64,000 nucleotides of DNA from Chloroflexales bacterium ZM16-3 (GTDB taxonomy: Bacteria > Chloroflexota > Chloroflexia > Chloroflexales > Chloroflexaceae): contig RYFE02000024.1 in assembly GCA_004138175.2 (NCBI GenBank), positions 1-64,000 on the forward strand, written 5' to 3'. Both the position numbers and the translations under genes were made by a program. Shown piece after piece: positions 54,897 through 63,423 of this stretch. The notes below the pieces were generated by a model. It made no database searches, was not told where the DNA came from, and worked only from the letters and a program-made list of their open reading frames with translations. Every line of letters starts with the position of its first letter. The first letter of the stretch is position 1.

Positions 54897-54926
54897 CCTG
54901 TACCCTGTACCCTGTACCCTGTGCCC
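54897..54926. repeat. ACCCTGT heptamer array
   Basis: Three and a half ACCCTGT units between convergent genes, without a complementary arm. Confidence 0.85.
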
Positions 54927-54937
54927 TTGTCCTACCC

Positions 54938-56173
54938 CTAAAACAGCTGCGAGACCACGTAGATCGCCAGGCCGGCCAGGCCGCCCACCACCGTGCCGTT
55001 GATCCGGATAAACTGGAGGTCGCGCCCGAACTGTAGCTCGATCTTGCGCGATGTCTCGACCGCATCCCAGCCGTGGATCGTCTGGGTGATAAACTCGCCC
55101 GCCACGCGTCCGTAGCGCCCCACAATAAAGCGGGTCATCCCCTCGACCCAGCTGTCGACCTTCGCTCGCCACTCCGGGTCGCGCTCCAGCGCGTCACCCA
55201 GGTGCGCCAGGCCCGAGGCGATCGACTGGCGCATCGGCGATTCCGGCATGCTGCCCTGGGTGACCATCGCAGTCTTCAGATCCTGCCAGACCGAGCTCGC
55301 CACCTCGCGCAGCAACGGCTGGGCCAGCAGCTCGGCCTTCAGCTCCTCGCCCCGCGCACGCACGCTCGGGTCGTGCTGGAGGTTCTCGATCCAGCGATCC
55401 ACCGTGGCGGTGAACTGGTCGTACAGGGGGTGGTCAGGGTTTTCGTGAAGCTCTGCGAGCATGCGCTGGGTGGCGTCGAGCAGCTTCTCATAGATCTTCT
55501 GGTCGACGATCGGCGGCAGCCAGCGCGGCAGCTCCCCAGCGATTCGCTTACGGATGATCGTCTGGTTGGACTCAACCCAGTCAGAGCCCACCTCCACCGC
55601 CTGAACCAGGATCTCGCGATGGCGCTGGTCGGCGGCGGCGGCCTCAAGCACCCGCCCGATCAGCGGGGCCACCGGCACCGCGCCCAGCCGGTCGGAGAGG
55701 CCGCGAGCCAGCAGCCGCTCCACATCCTCATCGTTGACCACCCGCAGCAGGCCGCCCAGCGCCTCGGCGGCAAAGTCGGCCACCTGGTTCGCCCGCGCGG
55801 GCTGGCGCATCGAGCGGGCCAGCCGTCCCGCCATGTCCTGGCGGTGGAGCCGCTCGGCGATCTTCTGCGGGTCGAGGAAGTTCCGCTCCACGAAGCGACC
55901 GAAGCTCTCCGCGATCACATCCTTGCGGGCCGGGATGATCGCGGTGTGCGGGATGGGCACGCCCAGCGGGTGGCGGAACAGAGCCGTTACGGCAAACCAG
56001 TCGGCCAGGGCACCGATCATGGCTGCCTCAGCGAAGGCCCGCACATAGCCCAGCCAGGGCACGCTGCCCTCCAGGATACGTGTGAGCACGAACACCAGCG
56101 TCACGCCTATCAACAGCCCAGTGGCCAGGCGCTGCATCTTCCGCAGCTCCGCAGCGCGTTGTGTGTCATCCAT
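54938..56173 (-). CDS. DUF445 family membrane protein (YjiN-like)
   Basis: A 411-residue protein matching DUF445: two N-terminal hydrophobic segments around residues 17-55 with FAEAAMIGALADWFAVTALFRHPLGVPIPHTAIIP (key block GALADWFAVTALFRHPLG), a long helical middle, and a final hydrophobic C terminus VVGGLAGLAIYVVSQLF. The family is a poorly understood inner-membrane group. No ribosome site precedes ATG 56173: the upstream bases are GCAGATT repeats. Confidence 0.85.
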   Translation of the reverse strand: MDDTQRAAELRKMQRLATGLLIGVTLVFVLTRILEGSVPWLGYVRAFAEAAMIGALADWFAVTALFRHPLGVPIPHTAIIPARKDVIAESFGRFVERNFLDPQKIAERLHRQDMAGRLARSMRQPARANQVADFAAEALGGLLRVVNDEDVERLLARGLSDRLGAVPVAPLIGRVLEAAAADQRHREILVQAVEVGSDWVESNQTIIRKRIAGELPRWLPPIVDQKIYEKLLDATQRMLAELHENPDHPLYDQFTATVDRWIENLQHDPSVRARGEELKAELLAQPLLREVASSVWQDLKTAMVTQGSMPESPMRQSIASGLAHLGDALERDPEWRAKVDSWVEGMTRFIVGRYGRVAGEFITQTIHGWDAVETSRKIELQFGRDLQFIRINGTVVGGLAGLAIYVVSQLF

Positions 56174-56178
56174 AGATT

Positions 56179-56213
56179 ATTGCAGATTGCAGATTGCAGA
56201 TTGTAGATTGTAG
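56179..56213. repeat. GCAGATT heptamer array upstream of the DUF445 gene
   Basis: Four to five tandem GCAGATT/GTAGATT units on the plus strand, a few bases before the start codon of the minus-strand gene; no complementary arm nearby. Confidence 0.88.
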
Positions 56214-56310
56214 ACCGTCAGCTTAGACGCATCATACCGCCATATAGGTGCAGGCGGCGTAACCCTACAAATCCGCGATCTGCAATTCTGCACGCTCCTC
56301 TTGGCTCAGA

Positions 56311-56353
56311 AACCCCCAACCCCCAACCCCCAACCCCCAACCCCCAATCCCCA
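56311..56353. repeat. CCCCCAA heptamer array
   Basis: Six tandem CCCCCAA units, upstream of the acyl-CoA dehydrogenase promoter. Confidence 0.9.
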
Positions 56354-56366
56354 GAATTCTACCACG

Positions 56367-56394
56367 TTGCCGCTTGCCCACAACGCGCTATAAT
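56367..56394 (+). promoter_or_regulatory. Promoter of the acyl-CoA dehydrogenase gene
   Basis: TTGCCG and a perfect TATAAT separated by 16 bp, 44 bp before the ATG. Confidence 0.6.
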
Positions 56395-56437
56395 GGGCGA
56401 TCATCGTGGCATTGGGGTACAAGGGAGTATTCGAACT

Positions 56438-57688
56438 ATGGACTTCACCGCTGGCTACAGCATGTTTCTTAGCGCGGAGCACGAGCTTCTGCGCCGCACC
56501 GTCCGCGACTTCGCCGAGAAAGAGGTTGCCCCCCACATTCGGGCATGGGATCGCAGCGGCGCCGAGCACGGCGAGGGGCCGGAGACACGCAGCCACCTCA
56601 TGCCTATCCTCAAGCGCATGGGCGAGCTTGGCCTGCTCGGCATCTGCCTGCCCCAGAAGTACGGCGGCGCTGGGATGGACTATCTCGCCCTCGCCGTCGT
56701 CTGCGAGGAGCTTGAGCGCGTCGATAGCTCGCTGCGTGTCGTGATGAGCGTCCACACCGGGCTCAGCTCGCTCTCCATCTTCCAGTGGGGCACCGAGGAG
56801 CAGAAGCAGCGCTACCTCGTGCCCCAGGCCAAGGGCGAGTTGCTGGCCGGCTACTGCCTCACTGAGCCCAACTCGGGCACCGACGCCGTGGCCATGGAGA
56901 CCACCGCCCGTCGTGATGGGGACGACTACATCCTCAACGGCGAGAAGATCTGGATCAGCCTGGCCGACATTGCCGACACCTTCCTGGTGATCGCCAAGAC
57001 CGATCCTGAGAAGGGCTCGCGCGGCATCTCGGCCTTCATCGTCGAGCGCAGTATGGCTGGGTTCAGCAGCTACCCGCTCCACGGCAAGCTCGGCGTGCGC
57101 GCCGGCAACACCGGCGGCGTGGTGCTCCAGGATGTGCGTGTGCCCGCCGCCAACCGCCTCGGCGAGGAGGGCGAGGGCTTCAAGATCGCCATGGCCGCCC
57201 TCGACAACGGACGCTACACCGTTGCCGCCGGGGCCACCGGCCTCATCCAGGCCAGCCTCGACGCCAGCCTGACCTACGCCCAGGAGCGCCACACCTTCGG
57301 CGTCCCGATCGCCGACCACCAGCTCGTCAAGCGCATGATCAGCCACATGGTGCGCAAGCTCGACACCTCGCGCCTGCTGGTCTACCGGGCTGGCTGGATG
57401 AAGAACCAGGGCACCCGCAACACCCGCGAGACCACCTTGGCCAAGTGGCACGCCACCGTCAGCAGCTTCGAGTCCGCCGACGACGCTATCCAGATCCACG
57501 GAGCCTACGGCTACTCCGACGAGTACCCCGTCGAGCGCTACCTGCGCAACGCCCGCGGCGCGATCATCTACGAGGGCACCCGCGAGCTCCAGGAGCTGCT
57601 TCAGGCGGACTTCGCCCTCGGCAAGCGGATCAACCCGCCGCTCCGCCGCGAGCTGCCCGCATACAACGCCTCAGAGTGGGAATCTTGA
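56438..57688 (+). CDS. Acyl-CoA dehydrogenase (glutaryl-CoA dehydrogenase-like)
   Basis: A 416-residue FAD enzyme of the acyl-CoA dehydrogenase family. Visible motifs are AGYCLTEPNSGTDAVAMETTA (in part CLTEPNSGTD), WISLADIADTFLVIAKTD, HGKLGVRAGNTGGVVLQDVRVP, and the terminal RNARGAIIYEGTRELQE with the catalytic Glu in IYEGT. It oxidises an acyl-CoA and hands electrons to ETF; etfBA lies 1.3 kb downstream, in keeping with that role. Chain-length preference is not readable. GGGAG precedes ATG 56438. Confidence 0.9.
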   Translation: MDFTAGYSMFLSAEHELLRRTVRDFAEKEVAPHIRAWDRSGAEHGEGPETRSHLMPILKRMGELGLLGICLPQKYGGAGMDYLALAVVCEELERVDSSLRVVMSVHTGLSSLSIFQWGTEEQKQRYLVPQAKGELLAGYCLTEPNSGTDAVAMETTARRDGDDYILNGEKIWISLADIADTFLVIAKTDPEKGSRGISAFIVERSMAGFSSYPLHGKLGVRAGNTGGVVLQDVRVPAANRLGEEGEGFKIAMAALDNGRYTVAAGATGLIQASLDASLTYAQERHTFGVPIADHQLVKRMISHMVRKLDTSRLLVYRAGWMKNQGTRNTRETTLAKWHATVSSFESADDAIQIHGAYGYSDEYPVERYLRNARGAIIYEGTRELQELLQADFALGKRINPPLRRELPAYNASEWES

Positions 57689-57689
57689 T

Positions 57690-57750
57690 GATTGCAGGTT
57701 GCAGATTGTAGATTGCAGATTGCCAATCTACAATCTACAATCTACAAATG
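57690..57750. repeat. GCAGATT heptamer hairpin
   Basis: Four GCAGATT/GTAGATT units followed by four CAATCTA complementary units; starts next to the dehydrogenase stop. Confidence 0.9.
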
Positions 57751-57761
57751 GAAGCGCAGCT

Positions 57762-58952
57762 ATGGATATTCGGGCACGCACCCTGATTGCCTTCACGCCG
57801 CTCGTTGTCCTACTGGTGAGCATGGCAGTGGCCCTGCCGATCATCGAGCAGCTCGACCAGGATCTGCTTGAGGAGCAGATTTCCTCCACCAATGATCTGA
57901 CGGAAACGCAGACGATGGGGATCAACCTGCTGCTAGAGTACGTCGCCGTCAATCAGATCGCGCGAGCGACGCTCAACCCGGACAGCGAGCGCTATACCCA
58001 GCCCCATAGGGAGATCGCGCAGCTACTGGCCAGACATATCGGCTTTACCCACCCCTCCGAAGATCTGGACAAGCAGGCCGTCACCATCTACGCCGAGATC
58101 AGCGCACGCTACGAGCAGATCGTCACCTTCGCCCAGAATGAGAACCTGGCCGCCGCACAGCAGCTCTATGACGACCCAAAAACCTTTAGTCTGCTCAACA
58201 AGATGCTCACGATGAATAGCGGGTCTCGCGACAGCGCGCTCACCGCAATCAACCTTACCAGCAGCCGGGCCGAGACAGCCCAGCGCCACGCCTTCGAGAC
58301 AATCACAGTCGCGCTGGTGTCCGGCATCCTGATAACCATTGGTCTCAGCTGGACACTGGTGTCGCAGATCATCCGCCCCATTGAGCGAATCACCGCCGAC
58401 GCAGAGCACTACGCAAGCGGTGATCGCTCTGGGCAGCTTAGCCCGGTCAGCAATATCGGCCAGCTGCGCCGCCTGCGCAACTCATTCCAGCGACTACTTG
58501 ACGCCAACACTGCCCGCCAGGCTCGCATCCAGCAGAGCCTGGATGAGCTAAACGAGCAGATGGCTCGCGAGGAGCACTTGCGCGAAACGGTTCAGGCGCT
58601 CAGTGTGCCCGTTGTTCCCCTGCAAGAGGGCATGCTGCTTCTGCCGTTGATTGGCCACCTTGATGACCGCCGCACCAGCGAGCTGACCCACGGACTCCTA
58701 GAAGCGATCCATCGCTCGCGGGCACGGGCGGTGGTGCTCGATATCACCGGGCTGGCCGACCTCGACGCCGCCGGAGCGCTGGCCCTGCGCCAGACGATAG
58801 ACGCCGCCCGCCTGCTCGGTTGCCAGATCTACCTGGTGGGCGTGCGCTCCAGCCAGGCGATCACGCTGACTGAGAGCCACCTCGCCGAGGCCGATATTAT
58901 CATCGCCCGCGACATCCCCAGCGTCCTAGCGCGCACGCGCGCTATGGTATAA
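57762..58952 (+). CDS. Membrane sensor with HAMP and RsbR-type STAS domains
   Basis: A 396-residue protein: TM1 (residues ~8-27), an extracytoplasmic helical bundle sensor (to ~180), TM2 (~182-204), a HAMP domain (SQIIRPIERITADAEHYASGD) and a coiled coil, then a C-terminal STAS domain (PVVPLQEGMLLLPLIGHLDDRR, AVVLDITGLADLDAAGALAL, VGVRSSQAITLTE). The STAS domain resembles RsbR-type stressosome proteins, with Thr in DITG and in QAITL at the usual phospho-sites. It may relay an external signal to a partner-switch cascade. No kinase or phosphatase is adjacent. Start fixed by GGAA and the end of the repeat. Confidence 0.8.
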   Translation: MDIRARTLIAFTPLVVLLVSMAVALPIIEQLDQDLLEEQISSTNDLTETQTMGINLLLEYVAVNQIARATLNPDSERYTQPHREIAQLLARHIGFTHPSEDLDKQAVTIYAEISARYEQIVTFAQNENLAAAQQLYDDPKTFSLLNKMLTMNSGSRDSALTAINLTSSRAETAQRHAFETITVALVSGILITIGLSWTLVSQIIRPIERITADAEHYASGDRSGQLSPVSNIGQLRRLRNSFQRLLDANTARQARIQQSLDELNEQMAREEHLRETVQALSVPVVPLQEGMLLLPLIGHLDDRRTSELTHGLLEAIHRSRARAVVLDITGLADLDAAGALALRQTIDAARLLGCQIYLVGVRSSQAITLTESHLAEADIIIARDIPSVLARTRAMV

Positions 58953-58953
58953 T
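58945..58953 (+). promoter_or_regulatory. Extended -10 box for etfBA
   Basis: TGGTATAAT spans the stop region of the HAMP-STAS gene, 49 bp upstream of etfB. Confidence 0.5.
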
Positions 58954-59001
58954 GCACTGCGTTAGATGCAGTAGCGAGCATAGGAGCGTAAGGAGATCAG
59001 A

Positions 59002-59784
59002 ATGCACATTGTGGTGTGTATGAAGCAGGTTCCGCGCGATAACTCGGTGAAGCTGAACGCCGATCTGAGCATCAACGCGGATGGGATCGAGAAAATCATC
59101 AACCTGTTCGACGAGTACGCCGTCGAAGAGGGCATCGCGTGGAATGAGAAGCACGGTGGCAAGCTGACCATCCTCTCGCTCGGCAGCCCCGAGTGGACCG
59201 AGCAGATCCGCAGGGCGCTGGCCATGGGGGCCACCGATTCGCTTCTGCTGAGCGACCCGGCCTTCGCCGGCGTCGACACCCTTGGCGCCGCCCGCGCAGT
59301 GGCCGCCGCCATCCGTAAGCTCGGCGATGTAGACCTGGTGCTCACCGGGCGCAACAGCACCGACGACGAGAGCGGTGCCTTCGCCCCGGCCCTCGCCCGC
59401 AACCTTGGCTGGCCACAGATCACCTATGTCGGTAAGATTCAGGACGTGGACCCCGCCGCAAAGAAGATCATCGCCGAGCGCAACCTAGAGACGGTGATCG
59501 AAACGGTCGCTAGCCCGCTCCCCGCCGTCGTCAGCGTGATCAAGGACATTAACCACCCGCGCTACCCCTCGCTGCTAAAGATCAAGCGCGTCGCCAAGAT
59601 CAACCCGCCGGTCTGGAGCGCGACCGACCTCGGCATCAGCGCAGCCGACCTGGCCCCCGCCGCGACGCTCAGCACCCGCGCGCCCGCCCCTCCCCGCCCC
59701 AAGGGCGAGATGATCTCTGGCGGCGACGCCGCCGCCAAGGTGTCCGCGCTGGTCGACAAGCTCCTGGAGAACCAGGTTATTTAG
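59002..59784 (+). CDS. etfB: Electron transfer flavoprotein beta subunit
   Basis: A 260-residue EtfB. Motifs: HIVVCMKQVPRDNSVKLN, NLFDEYAVEEGIAWNE, LLLSDPAFAGVDTLGAARAVAAAI and DLVLTGRNSTDDESGAFAPALARNLGW (shown in part). It binds AMP and part of the FAD with EtfA. AAGGAG sets the start. The gene is separated from etfA by a heptamer hairpin but is clearly paired with it. It takes electrons from acyl-CoA dehydrogenases such as the one at 56.4 kb. Confidence 0.93.
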   Translation: MHIVVCMKQVPRDNSVKLNADLSINADGIEKIINLFDEYAVEEGIAWNEKHGGKLTILSLGSPEWTEQIRRALAMGATDSLLLSDPAFAGVDTLGAARAVAAAIRKLGDVDLVLTGRNSTDDESGAFAPALARNLGWPQITYVGKIQDVDPAAKKIIAERNLETVIETVASPLPAVVSVIKDINHPRYPSLLKIKRVAKINPPVWSATDLGISAADLAPAATLSTRAPAPPRPKGEMISGGDAAAKVSALVDKLLENQVI

Positions 59785-59872
59785 TGATGTTGAATGTTGA
59801 ATGCTAAATGTTGAATGTTATCAGGCCATGAGCTGGCATTCAATATTCAACATTCAGCATTCAACATTCCTC
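59785..59872. repeat. TTGAATG heptamer hairpin between etfB and etfA
   Basis: TTGAATG units (59788-59818) and a complementary CATTCAA/CATTCAG array (59836-59870) surround ATCAGGCCATGAGCTG; the right array abuts the etfA ribosome site. Confidence 0.88.
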
Positions 59873-59885
59873 CGCAGGAGGATAT

Positions 59886-60866
59886 ATGTCAGGCGTGCTT
59901 GTATATGTTGAGCAGGTGGGCGGCGATGTGGCCGCGATCACGCGGGAGTTACTGGGCAAGGGCCGTGCGCTAGCCGACGCCCTGGGCGGCCCCCTGGCGG
60001 CTATGGTGATCGGCGCAGAGGCGGGCGGATTGGCCGAGCGGGCGATCGCCTTCGGTGCCGACACGGTCTATGTGGTCAGCGACCCGTCGCTGGAGAGCTA
60101 TACCACCGATGGCTATGTGGCCGCCGCCGCCGCCGTGGCCGGGCAGGCCCAGCCAGCCCTCATCCTGACCGGTGCCAGCTTCCAGATGCGCGACTTCGGG
60201 GCGGCTCTCGCGACAGACCTCGGCGCGGGCCTGGCCGCAGACGCCACCGATATCAGCGTCGAGGGCGGCCAGATCAGCGCCGTGCGGCCCTCGCACGGCG
60301 GCAATGTGATCAACACCTACAGCTTCGCCGCCGGACGCACCGCTGTTGTACTGGCCCGCAAGCAGAGCTTCGCCGAGGCCCCCGAGCAGCCCGGCCGCAG
60401 CGGCAGCGTCCAGGCGGTGGCACTTCCCCCAACCGCCATCCGCACCACGGTGACGAGCGTGGCCCCCAAGACCGGCGCCGTCAACCTGACCGACGCGGCG
60501 ATCATTGTCAGCGGCGGGCGCGGCCTGGGCAACAAGGATAACTACTTCAAGCTCATCCCGCCCCTCGCCGAGTCCCTCGGCGCGGCCTACGGTGCCTCCC
60601 GCGCTATCGTGGACGACGGCTGGATCCCCTATGAGCACCAGGTCGGCCAGACGGGCAAGACGGTCAGCCCCAAGCTGTACGTGGCCTGCGGCATCAGCGG
60701 GGCCATCCAGCACCTGGCCGGCATGCGCACCTCGCGCTCGATCGTGGCGATCAACAAGGACCCCGAGGCACCGATCTTCCGCGTGGCCACCTACGGCCTC
60801 GTGGGCGATGTGAATGAGGTGCTGCCCCTGCTCACCGAGCAGCTCAAGGCCCGCCTCGGACGGTAG
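59886..60866 (+). CDS. etfA: Electron transfer flavoprotein alpha subunit
   Basis: A 326-residue EtfA. The C-terminal FAD domain has [24 protein letters not shown] (in part [10 protein letters not shown]), [38 protein letters not shown] and NKDPEAPIF, diagnostic of ETF alpha. GCAGGAGGATAT precedes ATG 59886. With EtfB it forms the housekeeping ETF, distinct in sequence from FixB at 43.8 kb. Confidence 0.94.
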   Translation: MSGVLVYVEQVGGDVAAITRELLGKGRALADALGGPLAAMVIGAEAGGLAERAIAFGADTVYVVSDPSLESYTTDGYVAAAAAVAGQAQPALILTGASFQMRDFGAALATDLGAGLAADATDISVEGGQISAVRPSHGGNVINTYSFAAGRTAVVLARKQSFAEAPEQPGRSGSVQAVALPPTAIRTTVTSVAPKTGAVNLTDAAIIVSGGRGLGNKDNYFKLIPPLAESLGAAYGASRAIVDDGWIPYEHQVGQTGKTVSPKLYVACGISGAIQHLAGMRTSRSIVAINKDPEAPIFRVATYGLVGDVNEVLPLLTEQLKARLGR

Positions 60867-60887
60867 CCCCTGCGGGGCCGCGTGATC

Positions 60888-60938
60888 ATAGTTCTGATTG
60901 AAAAAGCCAGCTTCGCTGGCTTTTTCAATCAGAACTAT
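60888..60938. terminator. Bidirectional terminator hairpin after etfA
   Basis: Arms 60888-60911 and 60915-60938 are exact complements, apex GCCAGCTTCGCTGGC with AAAAA on the left and TTTTT on the right, so a T-run follows the stem on both strands. It separates convergent etfA and glycosyltransferase genes. Confidence 0.8.
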
Positions 60939-60970
60939 ATCGGGTTCAGAATAGCTCATAGAGCTATTCT

Positions 60971-62185
60971 TTACTGATACGCTGCCTCAAGCCTCGGCGT
61001 GATCGCTCGCCAGTCGTAGTGAGCGATCATATGCGCCCGACCGGCCGCGCCGAGCTGCTGGCCAAGAGCCCGGTCGCCTAGCAGGCGCAGGACAGCATCT
61101 GCGAAGGCGGACGGGCTCGCGCCTAACAGCAGGTGCGCGCCGTCGCGCAGGCCCTCAACCCCCTCCGCGCCCATTGGCGTACACACCACCGGCGCGGCCA
61201 GCGAGAGCGCCTCCAGCAGTTTCAGGCGCGAGCCACCGCCGATGCGCATGGGTACCACGTAGGCCGCCGCCCCGGCCACGTAGGGCCGCACGTCCTCCAC
61301 CTCGCCCACCACAATGATTGATGTGTTGTTATGTAAACTTCTGACCGCCGGGGCAGCGGCGCGGCCCACCACCACAAAGCGGGCATCGGGCCGTTTAGCG
61401 CGGAGCTTCGGCAGCACCTCGCCAGCGAACCAGCGCACCGCGTCAATATTCGGCCGATAGTCAAGCGTCGCTGTAAACAGGAGGTCGGCCGGGCCGCCGA
61501 CAGGCGCGGCACCGGGGGCGAAGCGATCTGTATCGACGCCATTCGGCACCACCCGCAGGTCGGCCTGTGGTTCCAGATGGGCCAGAGCCGCCCGATCCTC
61601 CTCGGAGACCACCAGCACCCGGTCGAACTCGCGCAGCGCCCGCGCCTCGTAGGCGGCCAGCTTACGCCACTGGATCAGCGAGTAAGCGCCAGCCAAGAGG
61701 GCGCGCGGCTTCCCGCCTATACCCAGACGCAGATCGCTCAGGGCGGCCCGGCGCTGTAGCAGGTACTCGGCGTTGAACTGGTCGAGGGCGATCAGCGGGA
61801 CGCCGAAGCCGCGCGCCGCCAGGCCGTAGCCAGCCATCTCCAGGCTCGCCGCATGGACAACATCGAAGCGCTCGGCGGCCAGCATACGGCTGATCGCCTC
61901 GGCATAGGCCGGGGCGACGTTGCGCATAGCCAGGTCGGGCAGCGGGCTAGACAAGGTCGTCCACGCCCGGCGGGCCAGCGCACGCGGCTGCGGCCCGATC
62001 ACCGTCGCCAGCTGGCAGAACTCGCGCAGGGGGGCCATCGCCGCCACCGCAGCCGCAGCTGGCGCGAAGCTCAGACAGGTCACTTCGTGGCGCAGCGCCA
62101 GCCCGGCCAGCAGGTTGGAGATCCGCAGCGCGCCGCCGCCCCTGGCGGGGAAGGGCGGGTATGGAGAGAGGATCAGTATCTTCAT
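60971..62185 (-). CDS. Glycosyltransferase, GT4-type
   Basis: A 404-residue GT-B glycosyltransferase. N-terminal domain begins MKILILSPYPPFPARGGGALRISNLL; the C-terminal domain has LRVVPNGVDTDRF, PADLLFTATLDYRPNIDAVRWF, ARFVVVGRAAAP and the donor-binding block RIGGGSRLKLLEALSLAAPVVCTPMGAEG with the conserved E of the EX7E motif. Acts on cytoplasmic substrates in surface polysaccharide or glycolipid synthesis. ATG 62185 was chosen over an upstream GTG. No other polysaccharide genes lie nearby. Confidence 0.9.
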   Translation of the reverse strand: MKILILSPYPPFPARGGGALRISNLLAGLALRHEVTCLSFAPAAAAVAAMAPLREFCQLATVIGPQPRALARRAWTTLSSPLPDLAMRNVAPAYAEAISRMLAAERFDVVHAASLEMAGYGLAARGFGVPLIALDQFNAEYLLQRRAALSDLRLGIGGKPRALLAGAYSLIQWRKLAAYEARALREFDRVLVVSEEDRAALAHLEPQADLRVVPNGVDTDRFAPGAAPVGGPADLLFTATLDYRPNIDAVRWFAGEVLPKLRAKRPDARFVVVGRAAAPAVRSLHNNTSIIVVGEVEDVRPYVAGAAAYVVPMRIGGGSRLKLLEALSLAAPVVCTPMGAEGVEGLRDGAHLLLGASPSAFADAVLRLLGDRALGQQLGAAGRAHMIAHYDWRAITPRLEAAYQ

Positions 62186-62240
62186 ATCCACATAGGGGCG
62201 CAGCGTGCTGCGCCCCGCTGCGCCCCGTGTCTTTACAACA

Positions 62241-63380
62241 TCACACCCAGGCGTCGCCGGGGCCGGGCGCGGGGCGGGGCCAACCAGGCGGGTGGATCAC
62301 ATAGACCGCGCCGTTCGAATTGCGCTGCCAGCAGTTGTAGAACTGGTTGGCCCGGTAGCGGCGCATGATCTGGCCCATGTCGCGGCTAGCTGGCTCAGCC
62401 ACGAGGACATCCTCGCCCGCGAAGCCAACGATCAGATTCAGGTGGCCAACAGTGGTGCCGGGGGCACCGTCGAGCTCGCCGGGCTTCCACGCCAGGCTAC
62501 ACACCACCGGCACGCCCGCATCGGTCCAGCGAGCCACCTGCGCAAGGCTGTGCATGCGGGTCACATAGGCGGTTAGGCCCAGGCTCGATGCGTAGGCGGT
62601 GTTGAAGGCCCAGTTGCCGGTGCCCTCCCACGCCGGGTCGTAGACCATGGGCGCGGCCAGGCCAGGCACACAGGCGGCGTCGATAAAGGCGGCCAGACGC
62701 GGGTTGCCAGTGCGCTCGCGCCAGTAGGCCAGGCACATCGCCAGCGAGGTCGGGCTGCACCAGCCCTCGCCGCCGGGGAAGCTCAGGTACTGCGAGATGA
62801 GCAGCGGCAGCACTAGGGGTTGGGAGTTGGGGGTTGGGGATTGGGCCACCCAACCCCCAACCCCCAACTGCTTCGGCTGCGGCGGCAAGGGCATCGTAGC
62901 GGCCGGTTGGGCTACCCAACCCCCAACCCCCAACCCCCAACCCCCAGTAAGACACAGCGCGAGGCTCTCCAGATCGGGCATATCGGCACCGGGGGATGCG
63001 CAGAGCAGCATGCGGGGCTGGATGGCATCGGCAGGCGCGGTGGTCAACAGGGTGTCGGTGGCCACCCACCCATCGTCGTCCCGCTGGCTGGGGAAGCTGG
63101 TGCGGCGGCTCCCATCGGGGGCCGAGTCCCAGGCGGCGAGACGGTAGAAGCGGCTCCAGCGCCCGGCGGAGCGGGCGCGCAGCTGGATCTCGACCCAGCT
63201 CCCGGGGGGCGTGTCAGCGCCCCAGGAAGGGATGGCCTCCGTGGCCCCGCCGGATGCAAGCTCGGGGCCGAGCAGCACGACCCGCGCCTGCGAGTCGTCG
63301 TCGGGCGCAGGGGACTCACGAACCCACCCGGCGATCATCTCGGCGTCGCAGCGGATGAGGACATGGGGGGATTGGCTCAT
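62241..63380 (-). CDS. Peptidase C39-like family protein carrying inserted heptamer repeats
   Basis: A 379-residue protein. The first ~140 residues form a beta-rich domain (SWVEIQLRARSAGRWSRFYRLAAW, SRRTSFPSQRDDDGW). From ~195 comes a papain-like C39-type domain: GEGWCSPTSLAMCLAYW with the nucleophile Cys, GHLNLIVGF with His, and VAEPASRDMGQI with an acidic residue. No signal peptide is apparent, so the location is uncertain. Residues ~145-189 (GGWGLGVGGWVAQP... GVGGWVAQSPTPNSQP) are encoded by CCCCCAA heptamer arrays that split the two domains. An ATG with GAGG eleven bases upstream starts the frame. Confidence 0.75.
   Translation of the reverse strand: MSQSPHVLIRCDAEMIAGWVRESPAPDDDSQARVVLLGPELASGGATEAIPSWGADTPPGSWVEIQLRARSAGRWSRFYRLAAWDSAPDGSRRTSFPSQRDDDGWVATDTLLTTAPADAIQPRMLLCASPGADMPDLESLALCLTGGWGLGVGGWVAQPAATMPLPPQPKQLGVGGWVAQSPTPNSQPLVLPLLISQYLSFPGGEGWCSPTSLAMCLAYWRERTGNPRLAAFIDAACVPGLAAPMVYDPAWEGTGNWAFNTAYASSLGLTAYVTRMHSLAQVARWTDAGVPVVCSLAWKPGELDGAPGTTVGHLNLIVGFAGEDVLVAEPASRDMGQIMRRYRANQFYNCWQRNSNGAVYVIHPPGWPRPAPGPGDAWV
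62815..62947. repeat. Double CCCCCAA/TTGGGGG heptamer arrays inside the C39-like gene
   Basis: GTTGGGG-type units and complementary CCCCCAA units (62815-62870), then a second CCCAACCCCCAA array (62915-62947). All are read through in frame by the minus-strand gene. Confidence 0.9.
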
Positions 63381-63387
63381 AAGGCAC

Positions 63388-63423
63388 GCACCTCAGTGGC
63401 TCAGTGGCTTAGTGCCTCAGTGC
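63388..63423. repeat. CAGTGGCT-type octamer repeats
   Basis: Three to four CAGTGGCT/CAGTGCCT units between glnA and the C39-like gene, the same family as at 8096-8134. Confidence 0.75.
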
